Part shown: piece after piece, positions 10,048 to 21,705 of the stretch
Layout: every line of letters begins with the position of its first letter
Numbering within the stretch: position 1 is the stretch's first letter
From: Variovorax saccharolyticus
GTDB lineage: Bacteria; Pseudomonadota; Gammaproteobacteria; Burkholderiales; Burkholderiaceae_C
NCBI RefSeq assembly: GCF_030316765.1
Contig: NZ_JASZYT010000002.1
Location: 868,001-932,000, forward strand
Length of the DNA: 64,000 bases
Direction: 5' to 3'
Notes under the pieces: model-generated
What the model was told of the DNA's origin: nothing
Databases searched by the model: none
The model's input: only the letters and a program-made list of their open reading frames with translations
Position numbers and translations under genes: made by a program

Positions 10048-10728
10048 ATGTCCTACGCACCGAACGCCGCCGTCCAGGCCGAAGCCCGCAGCCGCGTGCC
10101 GCCGCGCCGCGTCACCGCCATCCAGTGGATCCGCAAGACCCATGGCTGGATCGGTCTGTGGGGCGCGATCCTGGGCCTGATCTTCGGCACCGCCGGCATC
10201 TGGCTGAATCATCGCGCGGTGCTGAAACTGCCGATGGCGCAGCAGCGCATCAACGCCCAGTTGGCGCTCCCCGACCCGGCGCCTGCGAACGCGCAGGAGA
10301 TGGCGCGCTGGCTGCAAGGCGCGCTGGCGCAGCAGGGCCCGCCCAATTCGATGCGAACCGAGCCGGCGCGGCCGGTCGCCTGGGCCGAGAAGGGCAAGGC
10401 CGACCCGCTGATGCAGCCCGAGCGCTGGGTGTTCAACTTCGGCGGGCCCGACGCCATCGTGCAGGCCGACTATTGGCGCGGCAACCGCTCGGTGGGCGTC
10501 ACCACCACGCAGAACGGCCTGGTCGCGACGCTGGCCAACATGCACAAGGGCACCGGCATGTCGGTGGGCTGGATCCTGCTGGTCGATACGCTGGCGGGCA
10601 GCCTGATCTTCCTGTCGATCTCGGGCGTGGCGCTGTGGATGCTCACCCACCGCCGCCGCAGCGTCGGGCTGGCGATCTTCGGAACTTCGGTGGCGCTGAC
10701 GCTCGGCCTGGCACTGGCCCAGCTCTGA
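10048..10728 (+). CDS. PepSY-associated membrane protein
   Basis: This 226-residue protein has an N-terminal helix in the context WIRKTHGWIGLWGAILGLIFG, typical of PepSY-associated TM proteins, a periplasmic domain of about 110 residues, and two more helices near the C-terminus (LLVDTLAGSLIFLSISGVALW, then a final short helix). Family members are often linked to iron uptake or heme and copper handling, but nothing here gives a specific job. Function is unknown. Confidence 0.75.
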   Translation: MSYAPNAAVQAEARSRVPPRRVTAIQWIRKTHGWIGLWGAILGLIFGTAGIWLNHRAVLKLPMAQQRINAQLALPDPAPANAQEMARWLQGALAQQGPPNSMRTEPARPVAWAEKGKADPLMQPERWVFNFGGPDAIVQADYWRGNRSVGVTTTQNGLVATLANMHKGTGMSVGWILLVDTLAGSLIFLSISGVALWMLTHRRRSVGLAIFGTSVALTLGLALAQL

Positions 10729-10738
10729 GCCCGGGTGC

Positions 10739-11044
10739 TCAGCGCCGGGACATCACCTTGATCCGGATCGTCGCGACCTCCCAGCCGCGCGACTTGAGCC
10801 GTGCCTGCAGCATGGGCGCCAGCTGGCGCAGCTTGGCGGCCGCCGCACTGCCGTTCACCAGCATGCACCAGACATCGCCTTCGGCGGGGCCGGGCTGGAT
10901 CGCGGGACGCATTTCCGCGGGAATCAGGTCCTGCACCGCAGCCAGCCGCTCGCCGGCGTCGCGGGCACGCGCAGCCAGGTTCGCCAGGGTCGGCGAGCCC
11001 TCGGTGGCTTCGAGCAGGGTGACGGCGTTATAGCGGCGATTCAT
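10739..11044 (-). CDS. DUF721 (DciA-like) protein
   Basis: This is a 101-residue protein with the DUF721 core. DciA, the founding member, loads the replicative helicase in bacteria without DnaC/DnaI. The match rests on size, the charged helical N-terminal half, the C-terminal region around DVWCMLVNGSAAAAKLRQL and its usual genomic place divergent from secA. The start MNRRYN was taken because the region upstream runs into the secA promoter. It ends with MSRR. Confidence 0.7.
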   Translation of the reverse strand: MNRRYNAVTLLEATEGSPTLANLAARARDAGERLAAVQDLIPAEMRPAIQPGPAEGDVWCMLVNGSAAAAKLRQLAPMLQARLKSRGWEVATIRIKVMSRR

Positions 11045-11072
11045 CGGCAATGGACAGTGGTCGGGAAGGGTT

Positions 11073-11138
11073 GGGCAAGCGGCTAAAATCTGCGGTTTGC
11101 CGGCAATCCTGCGGGCCGGTCCGCTTGCCTTTTGGCAA
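11073..11138 (+). promoter_or_regulatory. secA leader with -10 box and inverted repeats
   Basis: The secA leader holds a TAAAAT box (11084-11089). It also has a pair of inverted arms, ggcaagcgg near 11074 and ccgcttgcc at 11121-11129, and a small hairpin ttgcc-tttt-ggcaa at 11125-11138. The arms are mutually exclusive with the small hairpin. This could be an attenuator-like structure or a terminator remnant; the sequence alone cannot decide. Confidence 0.35.
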
Positions 11139-11222
11139 AGCGCGCCCAAGTTCGTTCTCCGTCTATCTTAGGGATTTCGGTCGAGGCGCCCGCATCCAGC
11201 GAGTGTGCATCGATCTCCATTC

Positions 11223-14000
<2,778 letters not shown>

Positions 14001-14022
14001 CATTCATCGACAGGACCTCCTC

Positions 14023-15252
14023 ATGCCAGTGAATCTCTCCGCCCCCGATCCCGCCGCGCTGCATGCCGTGCCCGGCATTCGCATCGGCGTCGCCGAAGCG
14101 GGCGTGCGCAAGCCCAACCGCAAGGACCTGACGGTCGTCCTGATCGACGAAGGCGCCGCGGTCGGCGGCGTGTTCACGCAGAACCGCTTCTGTGCCGCGC
14201 CGGTGCAGGTCTGCCGCGAGAACCTGGCACGCGATCTGGGCATCCGGGCGATGCTGATCAACACCGGCAACGCGAACGCCGGCACCGGCCAGGACGGGCT
14301 GGCACGCACGCACGCCACCTGCATCGCGCTGGCGCGCCACCTGAACCTGGCGCCCGAGCAGATCCTGCCCTTCTCGACCGGTGTGATCATGGAGCCGCTG
14401 CCGATCGACCGCATCGAGGCCGGCCTGCCCGCCGCCCTCGCCGATGCCGCGCCCGGCCACTGGGCGCGTGCGGCCGAGGGCATCATGACCACCGACACCG
14501 TGCCCAAGGCCTTCAGCCAGCAGGTGCAGATCGGCGGCGCGACCGTCACGGTCACCGGCATCAGCAAGGGCGCCGGCATGATCCGGCCGAACATGGCGAC
14601 CATGCTCGGCTTCATGGCCACCGACGCGAAGATCGATCCGTCGCTGATCCAGCCGCTGGCCAAGGCGCTGGCCGACGCCTCGTTCAATCGCGTGACGATC
14701 GACGGCGACACCTCGACCAACGACTCCTTCGTCGTCATCGCGACCCAGAAGGCGGCCCACGGCACGATCGGCTCGCTCGAATCCGCCGAGGGCCGGGCGC
14801 TCGTCGAGGCGATGCAGAACGTGGCCCGCCAGCTGGCGCAGGCCATCGTGCGCGACGGCGAAGGCGCGACCAAGTTCATCACGATCCGCGTCGAAGGCGG
14901 CAAGGATTCGGCCGAGTGCCGCCAGGTCGCGTACGCGGTGGCGCATTCGCCCCTGGTCAAGACGGCTTTCTACGCCAGTGATCCGAATCTGGGCCGCATT
15001 CTCGCGGCGGTCGGGTACGCCGGCATCGTCGACCTCGACCAGACCGGCATCGACCTCTATCTCGACGATGTGCATGTGGCGGTCAAGGGCGGCCGCAACC
15101 CGGATTACCGTGAAGAAGACGGCCAGCGCGTCATGAAGCAGAGCGAGATCACGGTGCGCATCGCGCTCGGCCGCGGCAGCGCCTCCGACACCGTCTGGAC
15201 CTGCGACCTGAGCCACGACTACGTCTCGATCAACGCCGACTACCGGTCATGA
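14023..15252 (+). CDS. argJ: Bifunctional ornithine acetyltransferase / N-acetylglutamate synthase
   Basis: ArgJ moves the acetyl group from N-acetylornithine to glutamate in the cyclic arginine pathway. The 409-residue proenzyme cuts itself at the Thr of NMATMLGFM (about 192) into alpha and beta chains, and that motif is intact. Other marks are [15 protein letters not shown] and the end [15 protein letters not shown]. It follows secA by 22 bases. Confidence 0.97.
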   Translation: MPVNLSAPDPAALHAVPGIRIGVAEAGVRKPNRKDLTVVLIDEGAAVGGVFTQNRFCAAPVQVCRENLARDLGIRAMLINTGNANAGTGQDGLARTHATCIALARHLNLAPEQILPFSTGVIMEPLPIDRIEAGLPAALADAAPGHWARAAEGIMTTDTVPKAFSQQVQIGGATVTVTGISKGAGMIRPNMATMLGFMATDAKIDPSLIQPLAKALADASFNRVTIDGDTSTNDSFVVIATQKAAHGTIGSLESAEGRALVEAMQNVARQLAQAIVRDGEGATKFITIRVEGGKDSAECRQVAYAVAHSPLVKTAFYASDPNLGRILAAVGYAGIVDLDQTGIDLYLDDVHVAVKGGRNPDYREEDGQRVMKQSEITVRIALGRGSASDTVWTCDLSHDYVSINADYRS

Positions 15253-15328
15253 AGCCCCCACGCTCGCTTTGCTCGCTGCCCCCCGAGGGGGCGCTCATCG
15301 CCCTTCGGGCGGCCGGGCGGACGCTGAC
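15253..15328. repeat. REP-like intergenic repeat
   Basis: The gap holds a GC-rich block with two small palindromic parts, gctcgctttgctcgc and cccccgaggggg, followed by cgcccttcgggcgg. Blocks of this kind recur between genes in Comamonadaceae genomes. Only one copy lies in this window, so the repeat nature rests on prior knowledge. Confidence 0.5.
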
Positions 15329-16207
15329 ATGAACCCCCAGTTCGAACGCCTGCTCGAGCGCGCCGAGCACCTGATCGCGCGCATCGAATCGATCCTGCCG
15401 CAGCCGCTCGCGGCGCCGGCCGACTGGAGCGCCTCGATCGCCTGGCGCTACCGCCGCCGCAGCACCGGCCACGGCACGCTGGAGCCGGTCCGCCACGTGG
15501 CCGCGATGGCGCTCGACTCGCTCAAGGAAATCGACGTCCAGAAGGAAAAGATCGAGCGCAACACGCGCCAGTTCGTCGAGGGCAAGCCGGCCAACAACGT
15601 GCTGCTGACCGGCGCCCGCGGCACCGGCAAGTCGTCGCTGATCCGCGCCTGCCTGCAGGCCTACGCACCGCAGGGCCTGCGCCTGATCGAGGTCGACAAG
15701 GCCGAGCTGACAGACCTGCCCGACATCATCGAGGTGGTCGCGAACCGGCCCGAGAAGTTCATCATCTTCAGCGACGACCTCAGCTTCGACGAGGGCGAGC
15801 CGGGTTACAAGGCGCTGAAGTCGATCCTCGACGGCTCGATCGCGGCGTCGACGCCCAATGTGCTGATCTACGCGACCAGCAACCGGCGCCACCTGCTGCC
15901 CGAGTACATGAAGGACAACCTCAGCTACACCCATACCGACGATGGCGAAGTCCATCCGGGCGAGGTGATCGAGGAGAAGATCTCGCTGTCGGAGCGCTTC
16001 GGCCTCTGGGTCAGCTTCTATCCCTTCAGCCAGAACGAATACCTGGCGATCGTCGCGCAATGGCTGTCCTCGTTCGGCGTCGATGCCAAGGCGGTCGAAG
16101 CGGCGCGGCCCGAGGCGCTGGTGTGGGCGCTCGAGCGCGGCTCGCGCAGCGGCCGCGTGGCCTACCAGTTCGCGCGCGACTACGCCGGGCGCGCTGGCGC
16201 CGCATGA
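15329..16207 (+). CDS. DUF815 AAA-type ATPase
   Basis: This 292-residue P-loop ATPase has Walker A LLTGARGTGKSSLIRA (about 91-106), a Walker B-like FIIFSDDLSFDEGEPGYK, and an arginine-rich sensor region around IYATSNRRHLLPEYM. These fit the DUF815 family, whose role is unknown. The ATG at 15329 was chosen over 15269 because the upstream part is the intergenic repeat. Its stop overlaps the mutT start (ATGA), so the two are translationally coupled. Confidence 0.85.
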   Translation: MNPQFERLLERAEHLIARIESILPQPLAAPADWSASIAWRYRRRSTGHGTLEPVRHVAAMALDSLKEIDVQKEKIERNTRQFVEGKPANNVLLTGARGTGKSSLIRACLQAYAPQGLRLIEVDKAELTDLPDIIEVVANRPEKFIIFSDDLSFDEGEPGYKALKSILDGSIAASTPNVLIYATSNRRHLLPEYMKDNLSYTHTDDGEVHPGEVIEEKISLSERFGLWVSFYPFSQNEYLAIVAQWLSSFGVDAKAVEAARPEALVWALERGSRSGRVAYQFARDYAGRAGAA

Positions 16208-16620
16208 CCGAGGCGCGCAAGCACACCGAGGTCGCGGTCGGCATCCTGATCCGCGAGGACGATGCGCTGCTGCTCTCGACCCGGCCCGAAGGCAAGCCCT
16301 ACGCCGGCTACTGGGAGTTCCCGGGCGGCAAGCTGGAAGCCGGCGAGACCGTCGAGCAGGCGCTGCGGCGCGAACTGCACGAGGAACTCGGCATCACGAT
16401 CGCCGGCGCCGAGGTCTGGAAGGTCACCGAGCACGACTATCCGCATGCGCTGGTGCGCTTGCACTGGTGCAAGGTGCGCGAGTGGTCCGGCGACTTCGAG
16501 ATGCGCGAAGGGCAGGCGATGTGCTGGCAGCAACTGCCGCTCGCCGTCGAGCCGGTGCTGCCCGGCGCGCTGCCGGTCCTGGCCTGGCTGGCCGACGAAC
16601 GCGGGCTGGTCTTCGACTAG
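16204..16620 (+). CDS. mutT: MutT-type Nudix hydrolase (8-oxo-dGTP diphosphatase)
   Basis: MutT removes oxidised dGTP from the nucleotide pool. The 138-residue protein shows a full Nudix box, with [17 protein letters not shown] continuing into LHEELGI (about 42-64), and the family context [16 protein letters not shown] before it. It starts at the ATGA overlap with the DUF815 gene and its end overlaps the stop of the convergent yacG by four bases. Confidence 0.92.
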   Translation: MTEARKHTEVAVGILIREDDALLLSTRPEGKPYAGYWEFPGGKLEAGETVEQALRRELHEELGITIAGAEVWKVTEHDYPHALVRLHWCKVREWSGDFEMREGQAMCWQQLPLAVEPVLPGALPVLAWLADERGLVFD

Positions 16621-16835
16621 CTGTCGCCTTGCCGCTTGGGATCGCCGAAGGGGCCGTCGTCCGGCGGCGCTTCGGCCGGCATCCTGAACTCTTCGCTGGC
16701 CCAGGCGCCCAGATCGATGCCCTTGCAGCGCGCGCTGCAGAACGGCCGGTAGGGGTTGCTCGCGGCGTAGACGCTGTCCTGGCCGCACGCGGGACAGCGG
16801 ACGATCCGCTCGCCGATGGAATTCGCGTCCGTCAT
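16617..16835 (-). CDS. yacG: DNA gyrase inhibitor YacG
   Basis: YacG is a small zinc protein that binds GyrB and inhibits gyrase. The 72-residue sequence has the four zinc cysteines in CPACG and CSARC, and [16 protein letters not shown] is the family hallmark. Its ATG overlaps the zapD stop (ATGA), giving a zapD-yacG pair; the coaE-zapD-yacG neighbourhood is typical, although here an acetylation pair is inserted. Confidence 0.93.
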   Translation of the reverse strand: MTDANSIGERIVRCPACGQDSVYAASNPYRPFCSARCKGIDLGAWASEEFRMPAEAPPDDGPFGDPKRQGDS

Positions 16836-17587
16836 GCGCAGAGCGTGAGTTCGAAAGCGGCGTCGTCCGTGCTCTGGTGCAGCCGGTCGTCGGCCTCGTG
16901 CCGCATCAGGCGCACCGACACCATCAGCCGGTTGCCGGAGATCTCGGGGATCAGTCCGAGCTTGGGATCGATGCGCAGGCGCAGCAACTGGAAGCTGCGG
17001 CCCTGCGGCAGGGTCTGCTGGAACTGGCCGTTGGCCGCGATCACCTTGTAGGGTACGTCGGCGTCGCGCAGCAGCTTCAGCAGCAGGTAGATCGATTCGG
17101 CCAGCGGCGCGAGCGTGGACGACCAGCGCTCGAGGTCGGCGCGCCGTTCGTGGGCGCGGCGGTTCTGCCAGGCGTAGTAGGCCGGCAGGTCGAACTCGCA
17201 GGTGCCGCCGGGGATGCCGGCGCGGCTGCGGATGCTCATCAGCCACTCGTTCTCGGTCAGGGCCTGGCCGGCCTTGCCCGGCACGGTATTGAGCGTCGTG
17301 AAGTTGCTCTCGAGCTTGCCCACCACCTGGTCCAGCACCGATTCGGCAATGGCCGGATTGCCGCGGTAGCTGTTGAAGACGTTCTTGTGCTTGTCGAGGT
17401 CCCGCAGCACGTCGGCCTTCAGGTCGGCGCGTGCCGCCACGTCCATGATCTCGAAGATCGTGACGAGTGCATAGTGATGCAGCAGCGGCGAGTCGGCCGG
17501 AACCAGTTCACCAAGGCGACGGAACAGGTGTTCCAGCCGCAGATAGGTCCGGATGCGCTCGTTGAAGGGGTACTCGTAGAGGATCAC
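16832..17587 (-). CDS. zapD: Cell division protein ZapD
   Basis: ZapD bundles FtsZ filaments at mid-cell. The 251-residue protein matches the family from [21 protein letters not shown] onward, mostly helical, with the conserved middle segment [15 protein letters not shown]. The start is a GTG at 17587, since no ATG lies before the conserved N-terminus within the right frame without an unrelated extension. It overlaps yacG by four bases. Confidence 0.93.
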   Translation of the reverse strand: MILYEYPFNERIRTYLRLEHLFRRLGELVPADSPLLHHYALVTIFEIMDVAARADLKADVLRDLDKHKNVFNSYRGNPAIAESVLDQVVGKLESNFTTLNTVPGKAGQALTENEWLMSIRSRAGIPGGTCEFDLPAYYAWQNRRAHERRADLERWSSTLAPLAESIYLLLKLLRDADVPYKVIAANGQFQQTLPQGRSFQLLRLRIDPKLGLIPEISGNRLMVSVRLMRHEADDRLHQSTDDAAFELTLCA

Positions 17588-17618
17588 GCGTGGTGGCTTC
17601 CGGTTGCAGATGATAGCG

Positions 17619-18632
17619 TCAAGAGGCCTTCGAGGGCGCCGTCGGCAGGATCTTGCGAACCGCCTCGAGCATGCGCTGGCCGACCGCCAGCTGTCCATGC
17701 ATCGACAGGTGAGTGTCGTTGGGGAAATAGTAGTCGCGAACCTTCTGCTTCTGCACCTGGGAGAAGCTGAACAGGTCGGGGCCGAGCCCCGCGGCCTCGA
17801 AGGCTGTCACGAAATCTTTCGAGTGTTCCGGCTTGACATACACGGTCGTCTTGTTGGGAATCACCATCCAGACGATCGAACGCGGACGCTGGGCCTCGCT
17901 GATCGCGCGCATCTGGGCGACGTGCTGAACCGTGAGTTCGCCGTTCTCGTCGTCGGCCGGCCAGAACGGGGCCCGGTCGCACAGCTGGCTGCTGAACATC
18001 GAGCAGCCGTCCGCCACCGGTCGCACCAGGATGCGCTTGTTGGACAGGAAGTCGCCCGAGGCCTCGCGTGCCCGCTTGGTGTTGCGATAGATGTTGAGGC
18101 CCGAGGTGAGCTTTCCGTCCCAGTTGATCGCGGGCGCCGGCACGTGATCGAGCGGGGCGAAGAAGGGCTTGAGGCCGGCCGAGAAGGGCTTCTGCATCTT
18201 CGCGCAGGTCTTGCTGTTGGCCAGCCGGTCGGCCAGCAGCCGCTCGACGCTCTCGACGATCACGACCTTGCCGCGAAAGCCGGCCCGGTCGAGCCAGGCG
18301 TTCAGGTCGCCGCACAGCGCTTCGTTGATCTGGCCCCAGAAGATGGTGGTGACTCGCAGGCCGGCCCGGGTCAGCTCCGATTGCCAGCGGTTGGACATCG
18401 AGAAGCTGTCGCCGATCACCACGATGTCGGCTTCGGCCACCGGGGCGGCGCGCAGGAATTCAGCCGGCACCTGGGGCGGCTCGATGGTCCAGCCGAAGGC
18501 GTTTTCGGACAGTAGACCGATGCGGGTCATGTCGCCGTAGAAGGGCGGGGTCTTGAGCGTCACGGCCAGCAGCCCGCAGATGAGGGCGAAGCCGGCCAGA
18601 AAGATCCGCAGCCAGAGTTTTGCGGGGGTCAT
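17619..18632 (-). CDS. SGNH-hydrolase-like protein, AlgX/AlgJ type
   Basis: This 337-residue protein has an N-terminal membrane helix or signal anchor (about 6-26) and a periplasmic SGNH domain. The catalytic Ser lies in VIGDSFSMSN and the Asp-His pair in NDTHLS near the C-terminus. Proteins of this kind transfer acetyl groups to polysaccharide in partnership with an MBOAT protein, and one is encoded just upstream (32-base gap). The acetylated polymer is unknown; no polymer synthesis genes lie nearby. Confidence 0.75.
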   Translation of the reverse strand: MTPAKLWLRIFLAGFALICGLLAVTLKTPPFYGDMTRIGLLSENAFGWTIEPPQVPAEFLRAAPVAEADIVVIGDSFSMSNRWQSELTRAGLRVTTIFWGQINEALCGDLNAWLDRAGFRGKVVIVESVERLLADRLANSKTCAKMQKPFSAGLKPFFAPLDHVPAPAINWDGKLTSGLNIYRNTKRAREASGDFLSNKRILVRPVADGCSMFSSQLCDRAPFWPADDENGELTVQHVAQMRAISEAQRPRSIVWMVIPNKTTVYVKPEHSKDFVTAFEAAGLGPDLFSFSQVQKQKVRDYYFPNDTHLSMHGQLAVGQRMLEAVRKILPTAPSKAS

Positions 18633-18664
18633 GTCAGTAAGCGAAGAGCATGAGGCAGTTCATC

Positions 18665-20158
18665 TCAGAACTGGAAGTACAGGAAGGGGCTGTAGGAGCC
18701 CAGCTTCGAAACGCAGACGCCCAGCAGGATCACCGTGAACACGGCCATCGCCGCGGTGAAGATCCAGGCCAGGCGGGGCCGGCCGGCCAGCATCTGGGCC
18801 TGCGGCACCCAGCGCTGCAGCGTGATGGTCGGCGGCAGCGCGAGGCAGATGATGAGGCCGACCAGCATGGTCTGGAAGAACTCGGGCTTGCGGTAGGGGA
18901 TGGAGCCAAACTCGCTGAAGATCGACTGCGTCATCCCGTTCATGCCCAGCATGCCCTTGTAGATGGCGGTCGCCGCGGTCATGCTCTCGGCGCGGAAAAC
19001 CACCCAGGCGATCATCACGCAGACGAAGGTCAGCAGCCACCCCAGCACGCGTCCCACCACGCCGGGCTTGGCGTTGCGCCGCACCTTGGCGTTCCAGAGG
19101 TGGTTGACCATCAGGAAGAAGCCGTGCAGCGCGCCCCAGATGACGAAGGTCCAGGCGGCGCCGTGCCACAGGCCGCCCAGCAGCATGGTCAGGAACAGGT
19201 TCAGGTAGCGCCGCGCCGGGCCCTTGCGGTTGCCACCCAACGGCACGTAGAGGTAGTCGCGCAGGAAGGTCGACAACGAAATGTGCCAGCGGCGCCAGAA
19301 CTCGATGATGTTGGTCGACTTGTAGGGCGAATTGAAGTTGAGCGGCAGTTGCACGCCGAGGCACAGCGACAGGCCCACCGCCATGTCCGAGTAGCCCGAG
19401 AAGTCGAAGTAGATCTGCAGCGTGTAGGCCATGACGCCGACCCAGGCGCTGGCCATCGTGGGCTGCACGCCGTTGTGGACGCCCGTGAACATCAGGTCGG
19501 CGTACTGGCCCATCGGGTCACCGATGAGCAGCTTCTTGGCCAGCCCGAAGACGAAGATCGCGAGCCCGAGCGAGACCTTGTCGAAGTCCACGCGGTAGGT
19601 CGCCGGATTGGCGAACTGCGGCATCATCTGAGCGTGGTGCAGCACCGGCCCGGCGATCAGGTGCGGGAAGTAGGTGACGAACAGCACGTAGTGCACGAAG
19701 CTGCGCTCGTGCACCTTGTCCTGCCAGCAGTCCACCAGGAAGGCGATCTGCGTGAAGGTATAGAACGAGATGCCGATCGGCAGCGCCACGTGCAGCAGCG
19801 GCAGCGGCGCGATGCCGGCCGTGCTCAGGCCTTCGTTGACGTTGCCGACAAAGAAGTCGGCGTACTTGAAGGTGGCGAGCACGCCCAGGTTGACCACCAG
19901 CGAGAACACCAGCATGCGCTTGCGCGCGGCGTCGGTGCGGCCGGGTGCTCGCGTCAGGCGCAGGCCGGCCCAGTAGTTGAAGCAGATCGAGCCCACCAGC
20001 AGGGGCAGCGCCTGGACGCTCCACCAGCCGTAGAAGAACAGCGAGGCGAGCGCGAGAAAGCCGGCTGCCGCCCGCGTGCTTCGCCTGCCGATCAGGAAGA
20101 ACCCGAAAAGAACGATCGGGAAATAAATGAAGATGAACGCGTACGAATTGAAAAGCAT
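18665..20158 (-). CDS. MBOAT family O-acyltransferase (AlgI-like)
   Basis: This 497-residue integral membrane protein of the AlgI/DltB class moves acetyl groups across the inner membrane. The family signature is seen in EFWRRWHISLSTFLRDYLY and in GGLWHGAAWTFVIWGALHG with its conserved His. It carries about 11-12 hydrophobic helices. It forms a two-gene unit with the downstream SGNH protein. Both interrupt the usual coaE-zapD linkage, so the pair may be a lineage-specific insertion. Confidence 0.88.
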   Translation of the reverse strand: MLFNSYAFIFIYFPIVLFGFFLIGRRSTRAAAGFLALASLFFYGWWSVQALPLLVGSICFNYWAGLRLTRAPGRTDAARKRMLVFSLVVNLGVLATFKYADFFVGNVNEGLSTAGIAPLPLLHVALPIGISFYTFTQIAFLVDCWQDKVHERSFVHYVLFVTYFPHLIAGPVLHHAQMMPQFANPATYRVDFDKVSLGLAIFVFGLAKKLLIGDPMGQYADLMFTGVHNGVQPTMASAWVGVMAYTLQIYFDFSGYSDMAVGLSLCLGVQLPLNFNSPYKSTNIIEFWRRWHISLSTFLRDYLYVPLGGNRKGPARRYLNLFLTMLLGGLWHGAAWTFVIWGALHGFFLMVNHLWNAKVRRNAKPGVVGRVLGWLLTFVCVMIAWVVFRAESMTAATAIYKGMLGMNGMTQSIFSEFGSIPYRKPEFFQTMLVGLIICLALPPTITLQRWVPQAQMLAGRPRLAWIFTAAMAVFTVILLGVCVSKLGSYSPFLYFQF

Positions 20159-20237
20159 CTTTGGGGGGAGAGCTGTGCCGCAGGGCGTTCCCGCGCCGCA
20201 TTCTTGTTATCTGGCGCACGCGCCGGCGGACCGCAGA

Positions 20238-20840
20238 TTATCGCGTGTCCGCGGCGGTCCAGCGTTTCCAAAGACTCTGGACTTCAAGGGAGAGTTCCGC
20301 CAGCGACAGACCCTCGTTGAAGATCAGCGCATCGGCGGCCTGGCGCCTCAGCCTGCGATCGGCCTGCTGGGCGATCACCGCCCGGACCGCTTCCGCGGTC
20401 CATCCGGAGCGGGCCACCACGCGTTCGAGCTGCACGGCCTCGGAGGCGTCGATCACCAGCACACGGTCGACGATCGCCCGCCAGCGGCCCGATTCCACCA
20501 GCAGCGGGACGTCGAAGACGATGGTCTGCCCGGGCGCCGCGGTCGCTGCCTGCCGCTCGCACTCGGCGCCGATCAGCGGGTGCAGGATGGCCTCGAGCCG
20601 GCGCCTGGCTGCCGGATCGGCGAAGACGAGTTCGCGCATGCGTGCCCGGTCGAGGCCGCCGTCGGCGGCGATCACCGCGGGGCCGAACTCCGCCTCGAGG
20701 GCGGGCATGGCGGCGCCCTGCGGCTGGGCCACGGCGCGCGCGATGGCGTCGGTATCGACCAGTTTCGCGCCGAGCCCGACCAGCATCGACGACACGGTGC
20801 TCTTGCCGCTGCCGATGCCCCCGGTCAGGCCGATGCGCAT
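20238..20840 (-). CDS. coaE: Dephospho-CoA kinase
   Basis: CoaE makes coenzyme A from dephospho-CoA in the last step of the pathway. The 200-residue protein begins MRIGLTGGIGSGKSTV with a textbook P-loop, followed by DTDAIARAVAQP and a basic lid region (VVARSGWTAEAVRAVI). It sits downstream of pilD as in many betaproteobacteria. Confidence 0.96.
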   Translation of the reverse strand: MRIGLTGGIGSGKSTVSSMLVGLGAKLVDTDAIARAVAQPQGAAMPALEAEFGPAVIAADGGLDRARMRELVFADPAARRRLEAILHPLIGAECERQAATAAPGQTIVFDVPLLVESGRWRAIVDRVLVIDASEAVQLERVVARSGWTAEAVRAVIAQQADRRLRRQAADALIFNEGLSLAELSLEVQSLWKRWTAADTR

Positions 20841-20853
20841 GGCGCGCCGGCCT

Positions 20854-21705
20854 TTAGAGCCCGACCGCGCGAAGGATCGCGTCGGGGCCGAAGATCATGG
20901 CAGTGAAGCCGGCCCCCGCCAGGAAGGGGCCGAAGGGCACGTAGCCGCCTTCGCGCAGGCCGCTGCTGAACTTGAGGGCGATGCCGACCACGACCCCGAT
21001 GACCGATGCCATCAGGATGATCGGTACCAGCGCCTGCCAGCCGAACCAGGCGCCAAAGGCCGCGAAGAGCTTGAAGTCGCCGTAGCCCATGCCCTCCTTG
21101 CCGGTGGTCAGCTTGAACAGCCAGTAGATGCCCCACAGCGACACGTAGCCTGCGACCGCGCCCCAGACCGCGCTGGCGAGCGGCACGGCCGTGAAGCCGG
21201 CGATCGAGGCCAGCAGGCCGGCCCACAGCAGCGGCAGCGTGATGTCGTCGGGCAGCAGCGTGGTGTCCCAGTCGATCAGCGCCAGGGACAGCAAGGCGGC
21301 TGCGAAGCCGCACCAGACGAGGCCGCCGAACTGGCCCGGCATGCGCCACACGCACCAGGCGAACAGCAGCCCGGTCGCCAGCTCGACCAGCGGGTAGCGC
21401 GGGCTGATCCGGCTCCCGCAGGACGAGCACTTGCCGCGCAGGAACAGGTAGCTCAGCACGGGCACGTTCTCGTACCAGCGGATCGCATGGCCGCAATGCT
21501 GGCAGCGCGAGTGCGGAACCATGAGGTTGAAGGGCTCGGCAGGCGCTGCCGGTTCGCCGGGGGCATCGGCGAGGGAGGCGCATTCGGCGGCCCACTGGCG
21601 CTCGAGCATCTTCGGCAGCCGATAGATCACGACGTTCAGGAAACTGCCGACCAAGAGCCCCAGCACGCCGGCCAGCGCGGCGTCCACCCCCTGCGACACC
21701 AGCAT
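20854..21705 (-). CDS. pilD: Type IV prepilin peptidase PilD
   Basis: PilD cleaves and N-methylates prepilins and pseudopilins. The 283-residue membrane protein has the cytoplasmic tetracysteine zinc domain (CQHCGH and CSSCGS), and the two catalytic aspartates in LIDWDTTLLPDDI and GMGYGDFKLFA. Its ATG overlaps the pilC stop (TGATG), so translation is coupled. Confidence 0.96.
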   Translation of the reverse strand: MLVSQGVDAALAGVLGLLVGSFLNVVIYRLPKMLERQWAAECASLADAPGEPAAPAEPFNLMVPHSRCQHCGHAIRWYENVPVLSYLFLRGKCSSCGSRISPRYPLVELATGLLFAWCVWRMPGQFGGLVWCGFAAALLSLALIDWDTTLLPDDITLPLLWAGLLASIAGFTAVPLASAVWGAVAGYVSLWGIYWLFKLTTGKEGMGYGDFKLFAAFGAWFGWQALVPIILMASVIGVVVGIALKFSSGLREGGYVPFGPFLAGAGFTAMIFGPDAILRAVGL

